Origin: Triparma columacea
Taxonomy: Eukaryota; Sar; Bolidophyceae; Parmales; Triparmaceae
DNA length: 56,065 nt
Direction: 5' to 3'
NCBI GenBank assembly: GCA_030267965.1
Contig: BRYA01000001.1
Coordinates: forward strand, 6,698 to 62,762
Of the stretch, positions 11,101 to 20,167 are shown one piece after another (positions within the stretch are counted from its first letter, which is position 1; each line of letters opens with the position of its first letter). The notes beneath the pieces are model-generated. The model made no database searches, was not told the origin of the DNA, and saw only the letters and a list, made by a program, of their open reading frames with translations. The translations under genes and the position numbers were made by a program.

Positions 11101-11434
11101 TGTTTGGGTGTGTGTGTGTTGGGTGTGTGGGTGTGTAGGGGTGTGTATGAGAGAGAGAGAGTGTGTGTGTGTGAGAGAGTGTGTGAGTGTAGGAGTCTAT
11201 AACAGCCCTTGAGAGTCTATAACAGCTCAAAGAGTCTATAACAGCCCAAAGTACCCCAATATACCCTACATACCCCAACATACCCCCACATACCCCCTAT
11301 ATACCTCAATATCTCCCCTTACCTTTATCATTAGTAATATAATGTCCATCAAATTTGGAACAAAGTTGGAATGTTGCTTCTTCTCTACCATTATCTCCTG
11401 CATTATCCCTAACACAGCTATTATTAACAGGCAT
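8107..11434 (-). CDS. CAMK-like Ser/Thr kinase with giant insertions
   Basis: Four exons join to 958 residues: 11434-11323, 11099-9773, 9633-9151 and 9061-8107. All splice phases match. Kinase motifs appear in order: glycine loop LGGGVSGVV (48-56), VAIK with Lys90, a Ser/Thr/Pro-rich insertion of about 230 residues, helix-C region SREMRNMLRL (Glu near 342), HRDLKPEN (Asp431), DFG (453-455), then about 354 residues of Asn/Ser/Pro-rich sequence before GSPHYVAPE (809-811), SADVWSAGVILYAMLAG and a normal C-lobe. All catalytic residues are kept, so it should be active. The HRDLKPEN, DFGLS and SADVWSAG signatures point to the CAMK/SNF1 group. A TACTAAC branch-point sequence lies in the last intron (9094-9100, minus strand). 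No regulatory domain is visible outside the kinase. Substrate and pathway are unknown. Confidence 0.85.
11100..11322 (-). repeat. Microsatellite-rich first intron of the kinase gene
   Basis: The intron between kinase exons 1 and 2 is filled with TG/GA simple repeats (about 11106-11190 on the plus strand) and three near-copies of gagtctataacagc (about 11193-11246). In transcript sense it is a CA-rich tract running up to the CCAAACAG acceptor. CA-rich stretches can affect splice choice. Here that is only a possibility. Confidence 0.7.
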
Positions 11435-11984
11435 ATGGGTATGTAGGGGTAGATGTGTATGTAGATATATATATGTGTGTATGTGTAGTGTTTATATATC
11501 TCTTTTAATCTCTCACAAGACTCGACAAACCTAACCCACGCCCACAGCTCCAATTTTATCTCTATTCCAACGTAATTACGATCTTATACCTAGATTTGGA
11601 CACAATACGTCAACAAAGTGACCTACAAGCTACTAAAAACAACTTTTAACGTCAATTTGGCAAAATATAAACCTTTCAAAAATAAATGATTCACGTTTTC
11701 TCCAGCAGCAGCAAAACTAACCAGTGAAGAGTGAGGAAAGGATGAGACCAAAATAGTTTGGAAAAGTAAACCAGTGTTGGTTGCGCCTCGTGCTTCGCCG
11801 TGGAGCTTTGTTGCCCTTTGAGCCCTCGAGTCGTTGAATCGCCGCTCCATTCGCCCCTCTGTTTTGTCCCTCTTTTTGTCCTTTTTTTCTCCCTTTGTGC
11901 TACACTTTTTCTTGGTATTGGTGTTTGGTGTTGTGGGTGTCTCAGATAAAACAATTGAACGATTGATTTCAACAACAAGGAGAT
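11435..11984. other. Intergenic region upstream of the kinase
   Basis: This 550-bp stretch contains the kinase 5' flank and the 3' flank of the first BspA-like gene, both on the minus strand. It starts with a TATG/TA-rich run (about 11440-11485). Minus-strand open frames at 11623-12012 have no recognisable domain and cross the end of the BspA-like gene, so I do not call them. A stop-free GA/AAG stretch near 11870-11900 is low-complexity. Confidence 0.5.
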
Positions 11985-13244
11985 TTAAAGAAATTCCAGG
12001 ATAACTCTCCACAAAACTTTCGGGATCTTCTCACGTGTCTCAGTTGCCTTTAGCAGGGCTTCAACTCCGTCCATCCGCTTCTTCTTCTTCTTCTTCTTTT
12101 TCTTCTTCTTCTTCTTCTTCTTCTCCTTTAGACTACCCTGCCCGCTGGGTTTATTCTCCGCGTGATCCCAGGATCCCTTGAGGCACAACAGAGCGTTGAC
12201 GCGTTCGATCACAGCGGCATTGCGGTGCCACCTGTAGTGAAGGAGGTCCAAGACAGTCGGCATGTTTTTATCAGCAGCGGCAGTGATTAGGGCGGTGCAG
12301 TCAGAGAAGCAGTCTTCACCGATGGAAACGGCAGGAGATAGACTGAGTTTCATTAGGGCAGAGCATCCGTGGAAGGCGGAACGGAGAATCCTCGTCACTC
12401 CGACTGGGATGGTGACGGCCGTGAGGGAGGAGCATCCGTAGAAGGCGCCTTCGCCAATCATAGTCACTCTGTCCGGGATGGTGATGGCCGTAAGGGAGGA
12501 GCATCCCCTGAAGGCGCCATAGTAAATCTTCGTCACTCCGTCCGGGATGGTGATGGCCGTGAGGGAGGAGCATCCGTAGAAGGCGCGTTCGCCAATCATA
12601 GTCACTCTGTCCGGGATGGTGATGGCCGTAAGGGAGGAGCATCCCCTGAAGGCGCCCTGGCTAATCGTTGTCACTGAGTCCGGGATGGTGATGGCCGTGA
12701 GGGAGGAACATCCAGAGAGGGCGCCCTGGCTAATTGTCGTCACTGAGTCCGGGATGGTGATGGCCGTGAGGGAGGAGCAATTTCTGAAGGCTAATTCGCC
12801 AATCGACGTCACTCCGTCTGGGATGGTGATGGCCGTGAGGGAGGAGCATCTGGAGAAGGCGAGTTCGCCAATTGTCGTCACTCCGTCCGGGATGGTGATG
12901 TCCGTGAGGGAGGAGCATTCCCAAAAGGCGCCTTCACTCATCGTCGTCACTCCGTCTGGGATTGTGATGGCCGTGAGGGAGGAGCATCCGTGGAAGGCGT
13001 CATTGCCAATCTTCGTCACTGAGTCCGGGATTGTGATGGCCGTGAGGGAGGAGCATTCCCTGAAGGCGCCAAAGCCAATTGTCGTCACTCCAATTGGGAT
13101 GGTGATGGCCATGAGGGAGGAGCATCCCCAGAAGGCTTTATCGCCAATCGTCGTCACTCCTTGTGCAAAAGTCACTTCTGTGAGTTCATCATCGCCTCTA
13201 ATGAAGCTCTCTATTCTGGGGGAGTATACTGCTGTTTTGGGCAT
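11985..13244 (-). CDS. BspA-type leucine-rich repeat protein A
   Basis: A single exon of 419 residues is made of twelve tandem 23-residue repeats with consensus AFxGCSSLTAITIPDGVTTIG, the BspA/LRR_5 type. They are followed by a capping repeat (ALMKLSLSPAVSIGEDCF) and a conserved tail ending REKIPKVLWRVILEFL. Such repeats form a curved solenoid used for protein binding. The family is large in several protists and bacteria, usually with unknown partners. There is no signal peptide or membrane segment, so it is probably cytoplasmic. The tail contains a run of about 16 lysines encoded by a CTT/GAA microsatellite at 12079-12124, absent from the paralogue downstream. Repeats 8-9 and 10-11 are nearly the same pair, showing a recent 138-bp block duplication. 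The ATG replaces the acidic N-terminus seen in the paralogue. Confidence 0.9.
   Translation of the reverse strand: MPKTAVYSPRIESFIRGDDELTEVTFAQGVTTIGDKAFWGCSSLMAITIPIGVTTIGFGAFRECSSLTAITIPDSVTKIGNDAFHGCSSLTAITIPDGVTTMSEGAFWECSSLTDITIPDGVTTIGELAFSRCSSLTAITIPDGVTSIGELAFRNCSSLTAITIPDSVTTISQGALSGCSSLTAITIPDSVTTISQGAFRGCSSLTAITIPDRVTMIGERAFYGCSSLTAITIPDGVTKIYYGAFRGCSSLTAITIPDRVTMIGEGAFYGCSSLTAVTIPVGVTRILRSAFHGCSALMKLSLSPAVSIGEDCFSDCTALITAAADKNMPTVLDLLHYRWHRNAAVIERVNALLCLKGSWDHAENKPSGQGSLKEKKKKKKKKKKKKKKKRMDGVEALLKATETREKIPKVLWRVILEFL
12079..12124. repeat. CTT/GAA microsatellite encoding polylysine
   Basis: Uninterrupted trinucleotide repeats (cttctt, with one ctttttctt variant) read as Lys codons in the minus-strand LRR gene. 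The paralogue at 13933-15069 has only SLKRKRTDE here, so the run expanded after the duplication and is probably still length-variable. Confidence 0.85.
12360..13160. repeat. 69-bp tandem coding repeats of LRR protein A
   Basis: The sequence gggatggtgatggccgtgag recurs every 69 bp, once per LRR. Neighbouring units differ by only a few bases outside the variable AFxxC positions, so homogenisation at DNA level is likely. The block gives apparent open frames on both strands. Only the minus-strand frame gives the LRR protein. Confidence 0.9.
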
Positions 13245-13932
13245 TTTGGGGAAGGGGAGAGTCCTGGGGTTGAGAGGATCTTTTCACCCGTCTTTTCGGT
13301 AACAGTTGAAAGCCTAAACTATTTTAAACTGATTCTATACGAATTCCTACATTATTGACGGGATAAGGAGGGTTAGTGTGGTGTGATTGACAAAGAACAA
13401 GGGAGAGGGAGAGTGAGACCCTCAAGGATGCATCAATAGCGGTTCTCTGCCCGATAGCAACCACAATATGACACTAATAACATCAGAAATAGGGCCCAAA
13501 GTAGTATTATCTCGTCTATAAGACGGTAATAAGACATGGAAAAAACCCACGAATACTCGACCTCGATTGAAGGGGAAATAACTTGGCTCCTTGACGTGAA
13601 TAGGAGACAAAATCAAAGAAGGACAAATTACAAGTACTTAAAGCCTTAACAAGGGTCATCATTGTCATTGTTGTCCGCCTTACCTTTGTTTTGATAGATT
13701 TATTTATTGCCCCATTTCTCCCTCCACTGAGGGTGGGTCTGGCCAGACCTGTGTGTGTTTTTCCCTAAAAACTACGATTTACACAGCTCTTGTCCGATTC
13801 AGAGGAGAGGGCGGTGTAAAGTACGCGGTTGTTTTGAAGAATTGAACTTGACGCCCTCAAATATTTCTATTTTTTTACCCAACAAACTTTAGTTCGGACA
13901 GCCTTAAATCCAACTAATCAAGCGCAAAGAGA
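13245..13932. other. Intergenic region between the two LRR paralogues
   Basis: These 688 bp hold the 5' flank of LRR gene A and the 3' flank of LRR gene B. The part just upstream of gene A (about 13285-13320, cgtcttttcggtaacagttgaaagcct) resembles the part upstream of gene B (about 15138-15170, cgtctttcgttaacagtttaagccct). The duplication therefore included some promoter. I see no further gene. Confidence 0.6.
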
Positions 13933-15069
13933 CTAGAGAAACTCCAGAATTACTCTCCACAAAACTTTCGGGATCTTCTCGCGTGTTTCGGTTAACCTAA
14001 GCGGAGCTTCGTCCGTTCGTTTCCTCTTCAGACTATCCGATTTCTCCTCTCCACTGGTGTGATTCTCCACGTGATCCCAGGTTCCCTTGAGGCACAGCAG
14101 AGCGTTGACGCGTTCCGTCACAGCGACATTGCGGTGCCACCTGTAATGGAGGAGGTCAGAGACAGTCGGCATGTTTTTAGAGGCGACGGCAGCGATTAGG
14201 GCAGTGCAGTTCAAGAAGCAGTCTTCACCGATGGAAACGGCGGGAGATAGAATGAGCTTCGTCAGGGCTACGCAATTTAAAAAGGCGTCATCGCCAATTG
14301 TCGTAACTGAGTCCGGGATGGTGATGGCCGTGAGGGAGGAGCATCCTGCGAAGGCGCTATTACGAATCGTCGTCACTCCAATTGGGATGGTGATGGCTGT
14401 GAGGGAGGAGCATACTTCGAAGGCGCCCTCGCCAATCATTGTCACTCCTTCCGGGATGGTGATGGCCGTGAGGGAGGAGCATCCCCTGAAGGCGTAAGTG
14501 TCAATCGTTATCACTCCATCTGGGATGGTGATAGACGTGAGGGAGGAGCATCCGTAGAAGGCCCAGTTGCCAATCGTTATCACTCCATCTGGGATGATGA
14601 TGGCTGTGAGGGAGGAGCATCCGTAGAAGGCGGAATTTCCAATCATCGTCACTCCGTCTGGGATTGTGATGGCTGCGAAAGAGGAGCATCCAGCAAAGGC
14701 GCTTCTGCCAATCGTCGTCACTCCGTCCGAGATAGTGATGGCTGTGAGGGACCAGCATCCAGAGAAGGCGCATTCGCCAATCGTCGTCACTCCATCCGGG
14801 ATGGTGATGGCTGTGAGGGAGGAGCATCCTACGAAGGCGTTATCGCCAATCGTCGTCACTCCTTGTGCAAAAGTCACTTCTGTGAGTTCATCATTCCATC
14901 TGAAGCTCTCTGTTCCGGAGTATACTGCTGTTTTGGGAAGGGGATAGTACCCAGCTGGGACGTCATAGTCATCACTATCGTCATCACTATAGTCATCACC
15001 ATACTCATCACCATCACCATCACTATCGTCATCACTATAGTCACCATGAGCCAAGTCTAATTCACTCAT
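13933..15069 (-). CDS. BspA-type leucine-rich repeat protein B
   Basis: A single exon of 378 residues is a tandem paralogue of the gene at 11985-13244. An acidic N-terminus of about 35 residues (repeats of YSDDDSD) comes first, encoded by a simple atcactatcgtc-like repeat. Then follow the shared PLPKTAVYS, DELTEVTFAQGVTTIGD, nine 23-residue LRR_5 repeats, the same cap (SPAVSIGEDCF) and the same tail (REKIPKVLWRVILEFL). It has three repeats fewer than the paralogue and no lysine run. Like its neighbour it lacks a signal peptide or membrane segment. It is likely a protein-binding solenoid of unknown partner. The acidic head here and the basic tail in the other copy suggest charge divergence after duplication. 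Confidence 0.9.
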   Translation of the reverse strand: MSELDLAHGDYSDDDSDGDGDEYGDDYSDDDSDDYDVPAGYYPLPKTAVYSGTESFRWNDELTEVTFAQGVTTIGDNAFVGCSSLTAITIPDGVTTIGECAFSGCWSLTAITISDGVTTIGRSAFAGCSSFAAITIPDGVTMIGNSAFYGCSSLTAIIIPDGVITIGNWAFYGCSSLTSITIPDGVITIDTYAFRGCSSLTAITIPEGVTMIGEGAFEVCSSLTAITIPIGVTTIRNSAFAGCSSLTAITIPDSVTTIGDDAFLNCVALTKLILSPAVSIGEDCFLNCTALIAAVASKNMPTVSDLLHYRWHRNVAVTERVNALLCLKGTWDHVENHTSGEEKSDSLKRKRTDEAPLRLTETREKIPKVLWRVILEFL

Positions 15070-15299
15070 CGTAGATGGAGGGAGGATCTTTTATACTGTC
15101 CTTTTGGTAACCTAACCTTGACCCTGGATTTATTATACCGTCTTTCGTTAACAGTTTAAGCCCTCAATGAATTCTGAGGTACGGTAGAGACGAAGTAGAG
15201 CTGTTTTTTCCCCTTCTTTTTTGTCCCCTCCCCCAAAACACAATCCCAGCTCATCCCCCCTCTTCCCTCTCCCCCAATTTGCACCGTCTGCGTCCTAAA

Positions 15300-15951
15300 A
15301 TGAGTTCCATGGAAGTTGAAGAGGTGAGTTACACGTTATACCCCAAATATCCCCAATTTTGTCCAGTTTCATGCCATTAATTGGCCAAGCGTTTCTCGGA
15401 AGCCTCTCGGCTCCATCTCAAAAAATCATTCTCCTGGACCTTATTTCTACATAATTATCCTAATATCCCTTTCTTATATCCATTTTCTCGACCTTTATGT
15501 ATAAAAAATCAACATAATCTCTCAAATCCACCCTCAAAACCCTCCCCCCAATACCCACACCCGTTCCCTCCCCCTCTCCCTCAAAAACCCTCTCCCCTTC
15601 CCCCCCCAGTCAAAGTCCTCCGCCCCTGCCGCCTCCCCCGCCTGTCCCCCCTGTCCTACATTCGAGATCCGTAAGTGGAACGCTGTCGCCATGTGGTCAT
15701 GGGATATCTGTGCCGACACTTGTGCCATCTGTCGTAACTCATTGAACGAGCCTTCCATAGAGTACCAGGCGAACCCCAGCCCCAACAACTCCAACGGCCT
15801 CAGCATAGCCTTCGGTAACTGCAGCCACGTCTTCCACCTGGACTGCATCCAGAGGTGGCTGAAGACCAGGAGCGTCTGCCCGCTTTGTAATAAGGAGTGG
15901 GACTTCAGCAAGATCGAGAGGATTCCAGGGTACTCGAACGCGGGAGGCTAA
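15300..15951 (+). CDS. RBX1: RBX1/ROC1-type RING-H2 protein
   Basis: Two exons (15300-15323 and 15610-15951) join in phase 0 to 121 residues. The segment FEIRKWNAVAMWSWDI, then CAICRN, FGNCSHVFHLDCIQRWLKTR and CPLCNKEWDF, is the RBX signature. RBX1 binds cullin through its N-terminal strand and recruits ubiquitin- or NEDD8-loaded E2 with its RING, as catalytic core of SCF-type ligases in cytosol and nucleus. Two oddities. The family's third zinc site, normally made by two cysteines in CIEC and one before the AWG motif, is replaced here by SIEY and GLSI. The last RING ligand is Cys (CPLC), as in RBX2 or APC11, rather than the Asp of most RBX1 proteins. Overall similarity to RBX1 is still clear, including the KWNAVA strand. 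The first exon encodes only MSSMEVEE. Confidence 0.88.
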
Positions 15952-16054
15952 GGTTGAAGAAGAAGACGGGAGAGAGAAAGTGGGGGGGGGGGGGAGTGGG
16001 CGTGTATAATTTCAATAGCACTTTGTTCAATTTGAAACATGATACTACTACGTG

Positions 16055-18016
16055 TTACTCCTTCGCCTCCTGCTGCTCTTCGACAGACCCCCCACTATTC
16101 ACGACCTCATCATGGACAGCGGCACTGGACGTCAGTATCCCGAGCACGGAGCTTCGTCGCCGCTCTTCTAATATTGCCTTGACGTTATTCGTGCGGAGTC
16201 TGACGAGGATGGCGGGGTCGGAGACGAAGTCGTCGGGGATTTGAGACTTGCAGAGATCGTCGAACCACTCGGGCTCATCCTCAAGCCAGACGGGAAGGCG
16301 CTCGTCTAACCAGGACTTGACTTGGGGTCCGATCTTGTACTCCCATTTATACCTGTTGTTTGCGAGGACCTGAAATCTGATAGCATCTTCCTCAAAGTCT
16401 GTGAACTTTTCCTGAATCACTTTATCACTAGTCTTCGTGCCGATAAATGTGTGTACATATTCCTTGTTCATGGATAGTAGAAGTGTGCCGAACGAAAGAA
16501 TGGTCCCAACACAAGCGATTACCATTGTCGTGACTACAGTGCTCTCCTCCATTCCCACACCCTCATTTCCACGATTGATTTCATCACCCTCCAAAACTTC
16601 CTCGACCACACTCTCATTTCCGTGATTGATTATTTCATCACCCCCCAAAACTTCCTCGACCGCCTTCTTTTCGTAACCAAGAGCAGCAATAATTCCACCA
16701 GTGATAGTGACGAATATACTGAAGGTGAAATATGCACCACCAACTTCATTAGGATGACGCAGTTGTACCAAAGCAGTCCAGTCCACGACTATTTTAATAA
16801 GAACTCTTGTAGCTGCAGTTATCACGTATCCACTAAATCCATACACAGGCGCCCAATACCAGAGATCCCGTCTTAGCGCCTTCACCAGTATGTAAAGCAG
16901 TAGCTCCGCACATAACACGATAGATATCCCTGTAAACCCACCCTCCATGTAGAACAGAATACATGCATATGTACGCACGAGCAAGTTGAAACTCGCAAGG
17001 GCGAATAGGGACAGGAAAACCTTTGCCTTTCCAATCAAATTACGCGGCGTATATCCATAATAGAAGGGCGAATGTTTCCGATTGCTCTGCGATATGTCAA
17101 AATCGTAGCTCACCATCGTTGAAGTGAATGCAGTAGCAAATATGCAAAACACAAAAGAAAAGAGAGCGGCACTCGTCGTCTTCGAGCCAGCCCTTAAGAT
17201 TGCTGACAGTTGGATCAAGGCTCCTGGTATCGACTCAGCAACGATCTCAAGAAGTTTAATAGTTGCCATCTCTAAATAAGGATCATACATTTTCCCAACC
17301 TCATGTTCGGTTCCACTAGCCACTCTCCAAGCATCGACTCCAGGCTTCACCAGCGTCCATACATACACCTGTTCCCAAATTCGTGTCCGCAATGGAAGCG
17401 TCCTGTTCTGAAAGTGTACCAGTATGGCTTGAAAGACAAGGTTGGCCAAGATGCTCGCCAGTGTGGCCCACGCGAACCCAGGCTCTTGCATCCCAAAAAA
17501 TTGGATCACCATCATGATGTCAGTAAAGAGGTCCCCCATGCTCAGCGCCGCTGCCACAAACAGTTTCACCTTGGCCCACTTCTGCTTATCCGCGAGCAAT
17601 CTCTTACTCTGCTCTTGCAAACTCTTCTCGAAACTAGGATAAGCTGCATTCAGATCCTTCATCGCCTCGTGCGTCTCTACGAACCTAGCCACGGCGTCCT
17701 CCTCATTCGCCTCGTACTTGAGCATGTAATTGAGGGCTCCTACAAGTATTGTAAGGTCCCTCCCTGTCATGGCAGCCAGAGCTACATCGCACACAGGCTC
17801 CGAAGCTGGCGTGCCTCGAGTGGAAGCCAAGATTCTGTAGAACTCAATCACCAACTCGGTGTTGTCTTGGATCTTTTTCACCATTGAAGGGAGACTGGAC
17901 ATCTTCATGACTGAGGTTGGTTCAGGGTCCTGAGCACCACCTTCAACGAAATGCGACGACGAGGCGAGTGATTTATCCGATGCACTTCCCTGTTCGGGGT
18001 GGATCTGGGTTGCCAT
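16055..18016 (-). CDS. Multi-span membrane protein, possibly XK-related-like
   Basis: A single exon of 653 residues. An N-terminal cytoplasmic part (1-150) is followed by about eight hydrophobic segments between residues 150 and 480, including KLFVAAALSMGDLFTDIMMV, ATLASILANLVFQAILVHF, a helix with VAESIPGALIQLSAIL and a RHPNEVGGAYFTFSIFV segment. An acidic linker, a further membrane segment (VTTMVIACVGTILSFGTLL) and a C-terminal tail rich in charged residues follow. The D-x-x-x-D pair in the first helix and the ESIPGxxIQ helix recall XK-related proteins, some of which scramble lipids, but similarity by eye is weak. From memory, in stramenopile algae such membrane modules also occur next to START-like domains in one protein. 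If right, this is a stand-alone relative of what the START gene at the window start may continue into. The function is not assigned. Confidence 0.7.
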   Translation of the reverse strand: MATQIHPEQGSASDKSLASSSHFVEGGAQDPEPTSVMKMSSLPSMVKKIQDNTELVIEFYRILASTRGTPASEPVCDVALAAMTGRDLTILVGALNYMLKYEANEEDAVARFVETHEAMKDLNAAYPSFEKSLQEQSKRLLADKQKWAKVKLFVAAALSMGDLFTDIMMVIQFFGMQEPGFAWATLASILANLVFQAILVHFQNRTLPLRTRIWEQVYVWTLVKPGVDAWRVASGTEHEVGKMYDPYLEMATIKLLEIVAESIPGALIQLSAILRAGSKTTSAALFSFVFCIFATAFTSTMVSYDFDISQSNRKHSPFYYGYTPRNLIGKAKVFLSLFALASFNLLVRTYACILFYMEGGFTGISIVLCAELLLYILVKALRRDLWYWAPVYGFSGYVITAATRVLIKIVVDWTALVQLRHPNEVGGAYFTFSIFVTITGGIIAALGYEKKAVEEVLGGDEIINHGNESVVEEVLEGDEINRGNEGVGMEESTVVTTMVIACVGTILSFGTLLLSMNKEYVHTFIGTKTSDKVIQEKFTDFEEDAIRFQVLANNRYKWEYKIGPQVKSWLDERLPVWLEDEPEWFDDLCKSQIPDDFVSDPAILVRLRTNNVKAILEERRRSSVLGILTSSAAVHDEVVNSGGSVEEQQEAKE

Positions 18017-18449
18017 ATCGCTAAATGATATTTTTCAAAGGCAACAGAGTCTCTTTTTGTGGAAGACACTGAAGGAATTTGGCAGTGCTCGAGGAAAAAG
18101 TGAGGCGTTAGCTGTACACTGTGCTGAAAAATCTTCGGTTCCCGCGGGAGAAAGAGCGGCCCGTGACGGGGGTGAGGGGGTAGGAAATAAATTGAACTTG
18201 TGAAATAGACTCCTCCTTTATTTTCAATTTCCATTCTTCCCCACCCTTCTCCTTCCTTCTTCATAATTTATATATCCCTTCTTCCACCCGTAATATCCTC
18301 CTTTATATAATCCCGCCAAACAAACCCCGTATTAAATCTCCTCATCCAACCATTTAAAAAGTCCCCCCCCCCCCCTTCCTCGGGTCCTCCTTTGTGTTCC
18401 TCAAAGAGTTAGTTTGTGTATAATATAGTTAGTTGCGTGTTTGTAAGAT
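18017..18449. other. Divergent promoter region
   Basis: This 433-bp head-to-head region lies between the membrane-protein gene (-) and the WW-like gene (+). It is AT-rich around 18190-18350 and has a run of about 13 C at 18364-18376. I see no gene in it. Confidence 0.5.
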
Positions 18450-19783
18450 ATGCCGTTCTCCCGTTACAGGGATGGTGATACTGGTCGTGTATTCCTATAC
18501 GATTCTACAACTGGTGAGACAAGATGGTGCCACGACCCAGACCCTATCACAGAAGGTCAAGCAAGGGGGGCCGGGAACGGGGGAGTTTCAAGTGTTGATG
18601 GTGAGGTTGAATTAGGTTTAGAGATGACAGGTTACTCCGTTCAGTCCGAGAGTTCGTCTGATGCTGCTGCAGGTTTGTCCCTAAGTGGCCAGGGGGGTGG
18701 GGAGGGGTACGATTTCGGGGGTGTGCATACAGAGACCACGTCTGATTTATCAGACGATGAGAACGCCCTCCTATCCCCCGACTGTTCTGGGGGTCGTAGG
18801 AGTGACGGAGGTATTGTAAACGTCGACGTGTTACCTCTCCACATCTCCGGTCCCCCCGGTGACGGTGGGAGGGGAGGTAAGGTTTGGGATTACGAGTCTC
18901 GTGCATTGATCTGTACGTTCCCCTGCCTCGTTTACATCCACGCTTTCTGCTGCGAGGCCCCATTGGCAGTGGCTGAGGGTTTGGTAAGGGCGGCTGTTTA
19001 CGGGGCCTCAGCGGCGGTTTTTACAGTTGCCGCGGTGGGGAAGTGCGGGGGGAGGGAGAGAATGGGGGTTATGGTGAGAACCTTATTTCGCGTGGAAGGG
19101 GGGGGGGGGAGAGAAAGAGATTTTTGGGGGGGGATGGGGGATACGCTAATNNNNNNNNNNNNNNNNNNNNNNNNNNNNNNNNNNNNNNNNNNNNNNNNNN
19201 NNNNNNNNNNNNNNNNNNNNNNNNNNNNCACCCCACCCCACCCCACCCCCCCCTCCCCACGCACGCAAATAGGCGTGGGCTTGCTTCCGTGAGTCAGTCC
19301 TCTTTTTCTTCGCTTCTCTTACCCTCATGGTCCCCTGTTCCGCTTCCTGCTTCATATATTCCTCCTTCCGTTCCTCTTCCGACTGGGATCTCCGGCCCAT
19401 ACCAACTCTCGTGGGGAACGTGGACCCTAGGAGGTTCGCGACGTTCGAGATGGGGGACGGGGAGATGGCGAGCAACCAGTACGTGAAGGGGGAGAGGAGC
19501 ATGGACACTTGGAAGGGGGTTATACTGCACCCGCCGCAGAGAACAATAGACGAGGTGAGAGGGGGGGAGGGGGGAGGGGGGAAGAATGCAAGAAAGGCAA
19601 GGAGGAAATTTTGTTCTAACTCTCTCTCCTGGGCTGTAGTGCATGGCTAAGATATTCAGGACACAAGTACCTGAGAGAGTTCACATTGAAAAACAACTTG
19701 AGGAAAGCAACGAAAGGGCGCAGAGAGCGATACGGAAGGAGAAGGAACTCGAGGAAGAGGGTTGGCTGAGGGTAAAACGGTAG
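18450..19783 (+). CDS. WW-like domain protein, interrupted by assembly gap
   Basis: The gene starts at ATG 18450 with a WW-like motif, YRDGDTGRVFLYDSTTGETRW, lacking the usual first tryptophan. An acidic Ser/Gly-rich region follows, then a hydrophobic stretch (ALICTFPCLVYIHAFCCEAP and VYGASAAVFTVAAVG) that may lie in a membrane. The frame reaches a possible donor at 19073 (ATG|GTGAGA) and then the N run. After the gap the frame with CSASCFIYSSF and NVDPRRFATFEMGDGEMASN ends at a GTGAGA donor (19554). It joins in phase 0 to a last exon at 19640-19783 encoding a charged helix (EKQLEESNERAQRAIRKEK) and a stop. That the parts before and after the gap form one gene is likely from their spacing and strand but cannot be proved. 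The function is unknown. Confidence 0.6.
19151..19228. other. Assembly gap (78 N)
   Basis: Seventy-eight undefined bases are flanked by G-rich sequence on the left (gggggggg runs from 19098) and C-rich sequence on the right (caccccacccc). Opposed homopolymer-like flanks suggest a sequencing failure in a structured region, so the true length may differ. Confidence 0.95.
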
Positions 19784-20167
19784 CCGGCCGCTGGATCTTT
19801 TCTTCTTTGAGACGCACCTTTTTACGGAGTTTGGGGTTATCGAGAGGCGAAGCCAAACGAAATTAATTATTATTAATTTCGGGAGAGAAACTTCTGAGGA
19901 TTTTGAGGAATAAGGATCCTCCTGGAAGTGTATTTGGTGAAAAAAAGTGAGTCCTTCGTCGAGGATGTGTTCCCAAGCGCCACAGCTACCGAATTTTAAT
20001 GGTGTCAAAGCACTCACCGTTGATGATGAGCGATGCGGAGCACGAAGAGAAGGGATCTGGCCTTTTGGCCGACACCAGCTGCGACTCAGACTTCGAGCAT
20101 TTGTCCAAAGCATCGAAATCCGTCTCTTACCTTAACACACTCGCACGCTCACAGCTCATTAAGTACA
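19784..20167. other. Intergenic region before the nitroreductase gene
   Basis: These 384 bp contain the 3' flank of the WW-like gene and the nitroreductase promoter. The longer open frames that cross into it (for example minus 19616-20113) have no domain and overlap real exons. The stretch aattaattattattaatttcg near 19860 is AT-rich. Nothing else is recognised. Confidence 0.5.

Noticed and set aside
11623..12012. Minus-strand open frame of 129 codons after the first LRR gene
   Set aside because: It overlaps the LRR gene end in another frame, has low-complexity Lys/Thr content and no recognisable domain.
12616..13302. Plus-strand open frame of 228 codons with MVMAVREEHP repeats
   Set aside because: It is the antisense shadow of the LRR repeat array. 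The minus-strand frame gives a known repeat family.
13245..13932. Possible transposon or third LRR copy between the LRR paralogues
   Set aside because: I found no terminal repeats, transposase-like frame or LRR remnant. Only upstream promoter similarity is visible.
20033..20167. Upstream extension of the nitroreductase frame
   Set aside because: The frame is open but the extension would bury the signal peptide. The ATG at 20168 directly precedes a textbook signal and plastid transit junction.
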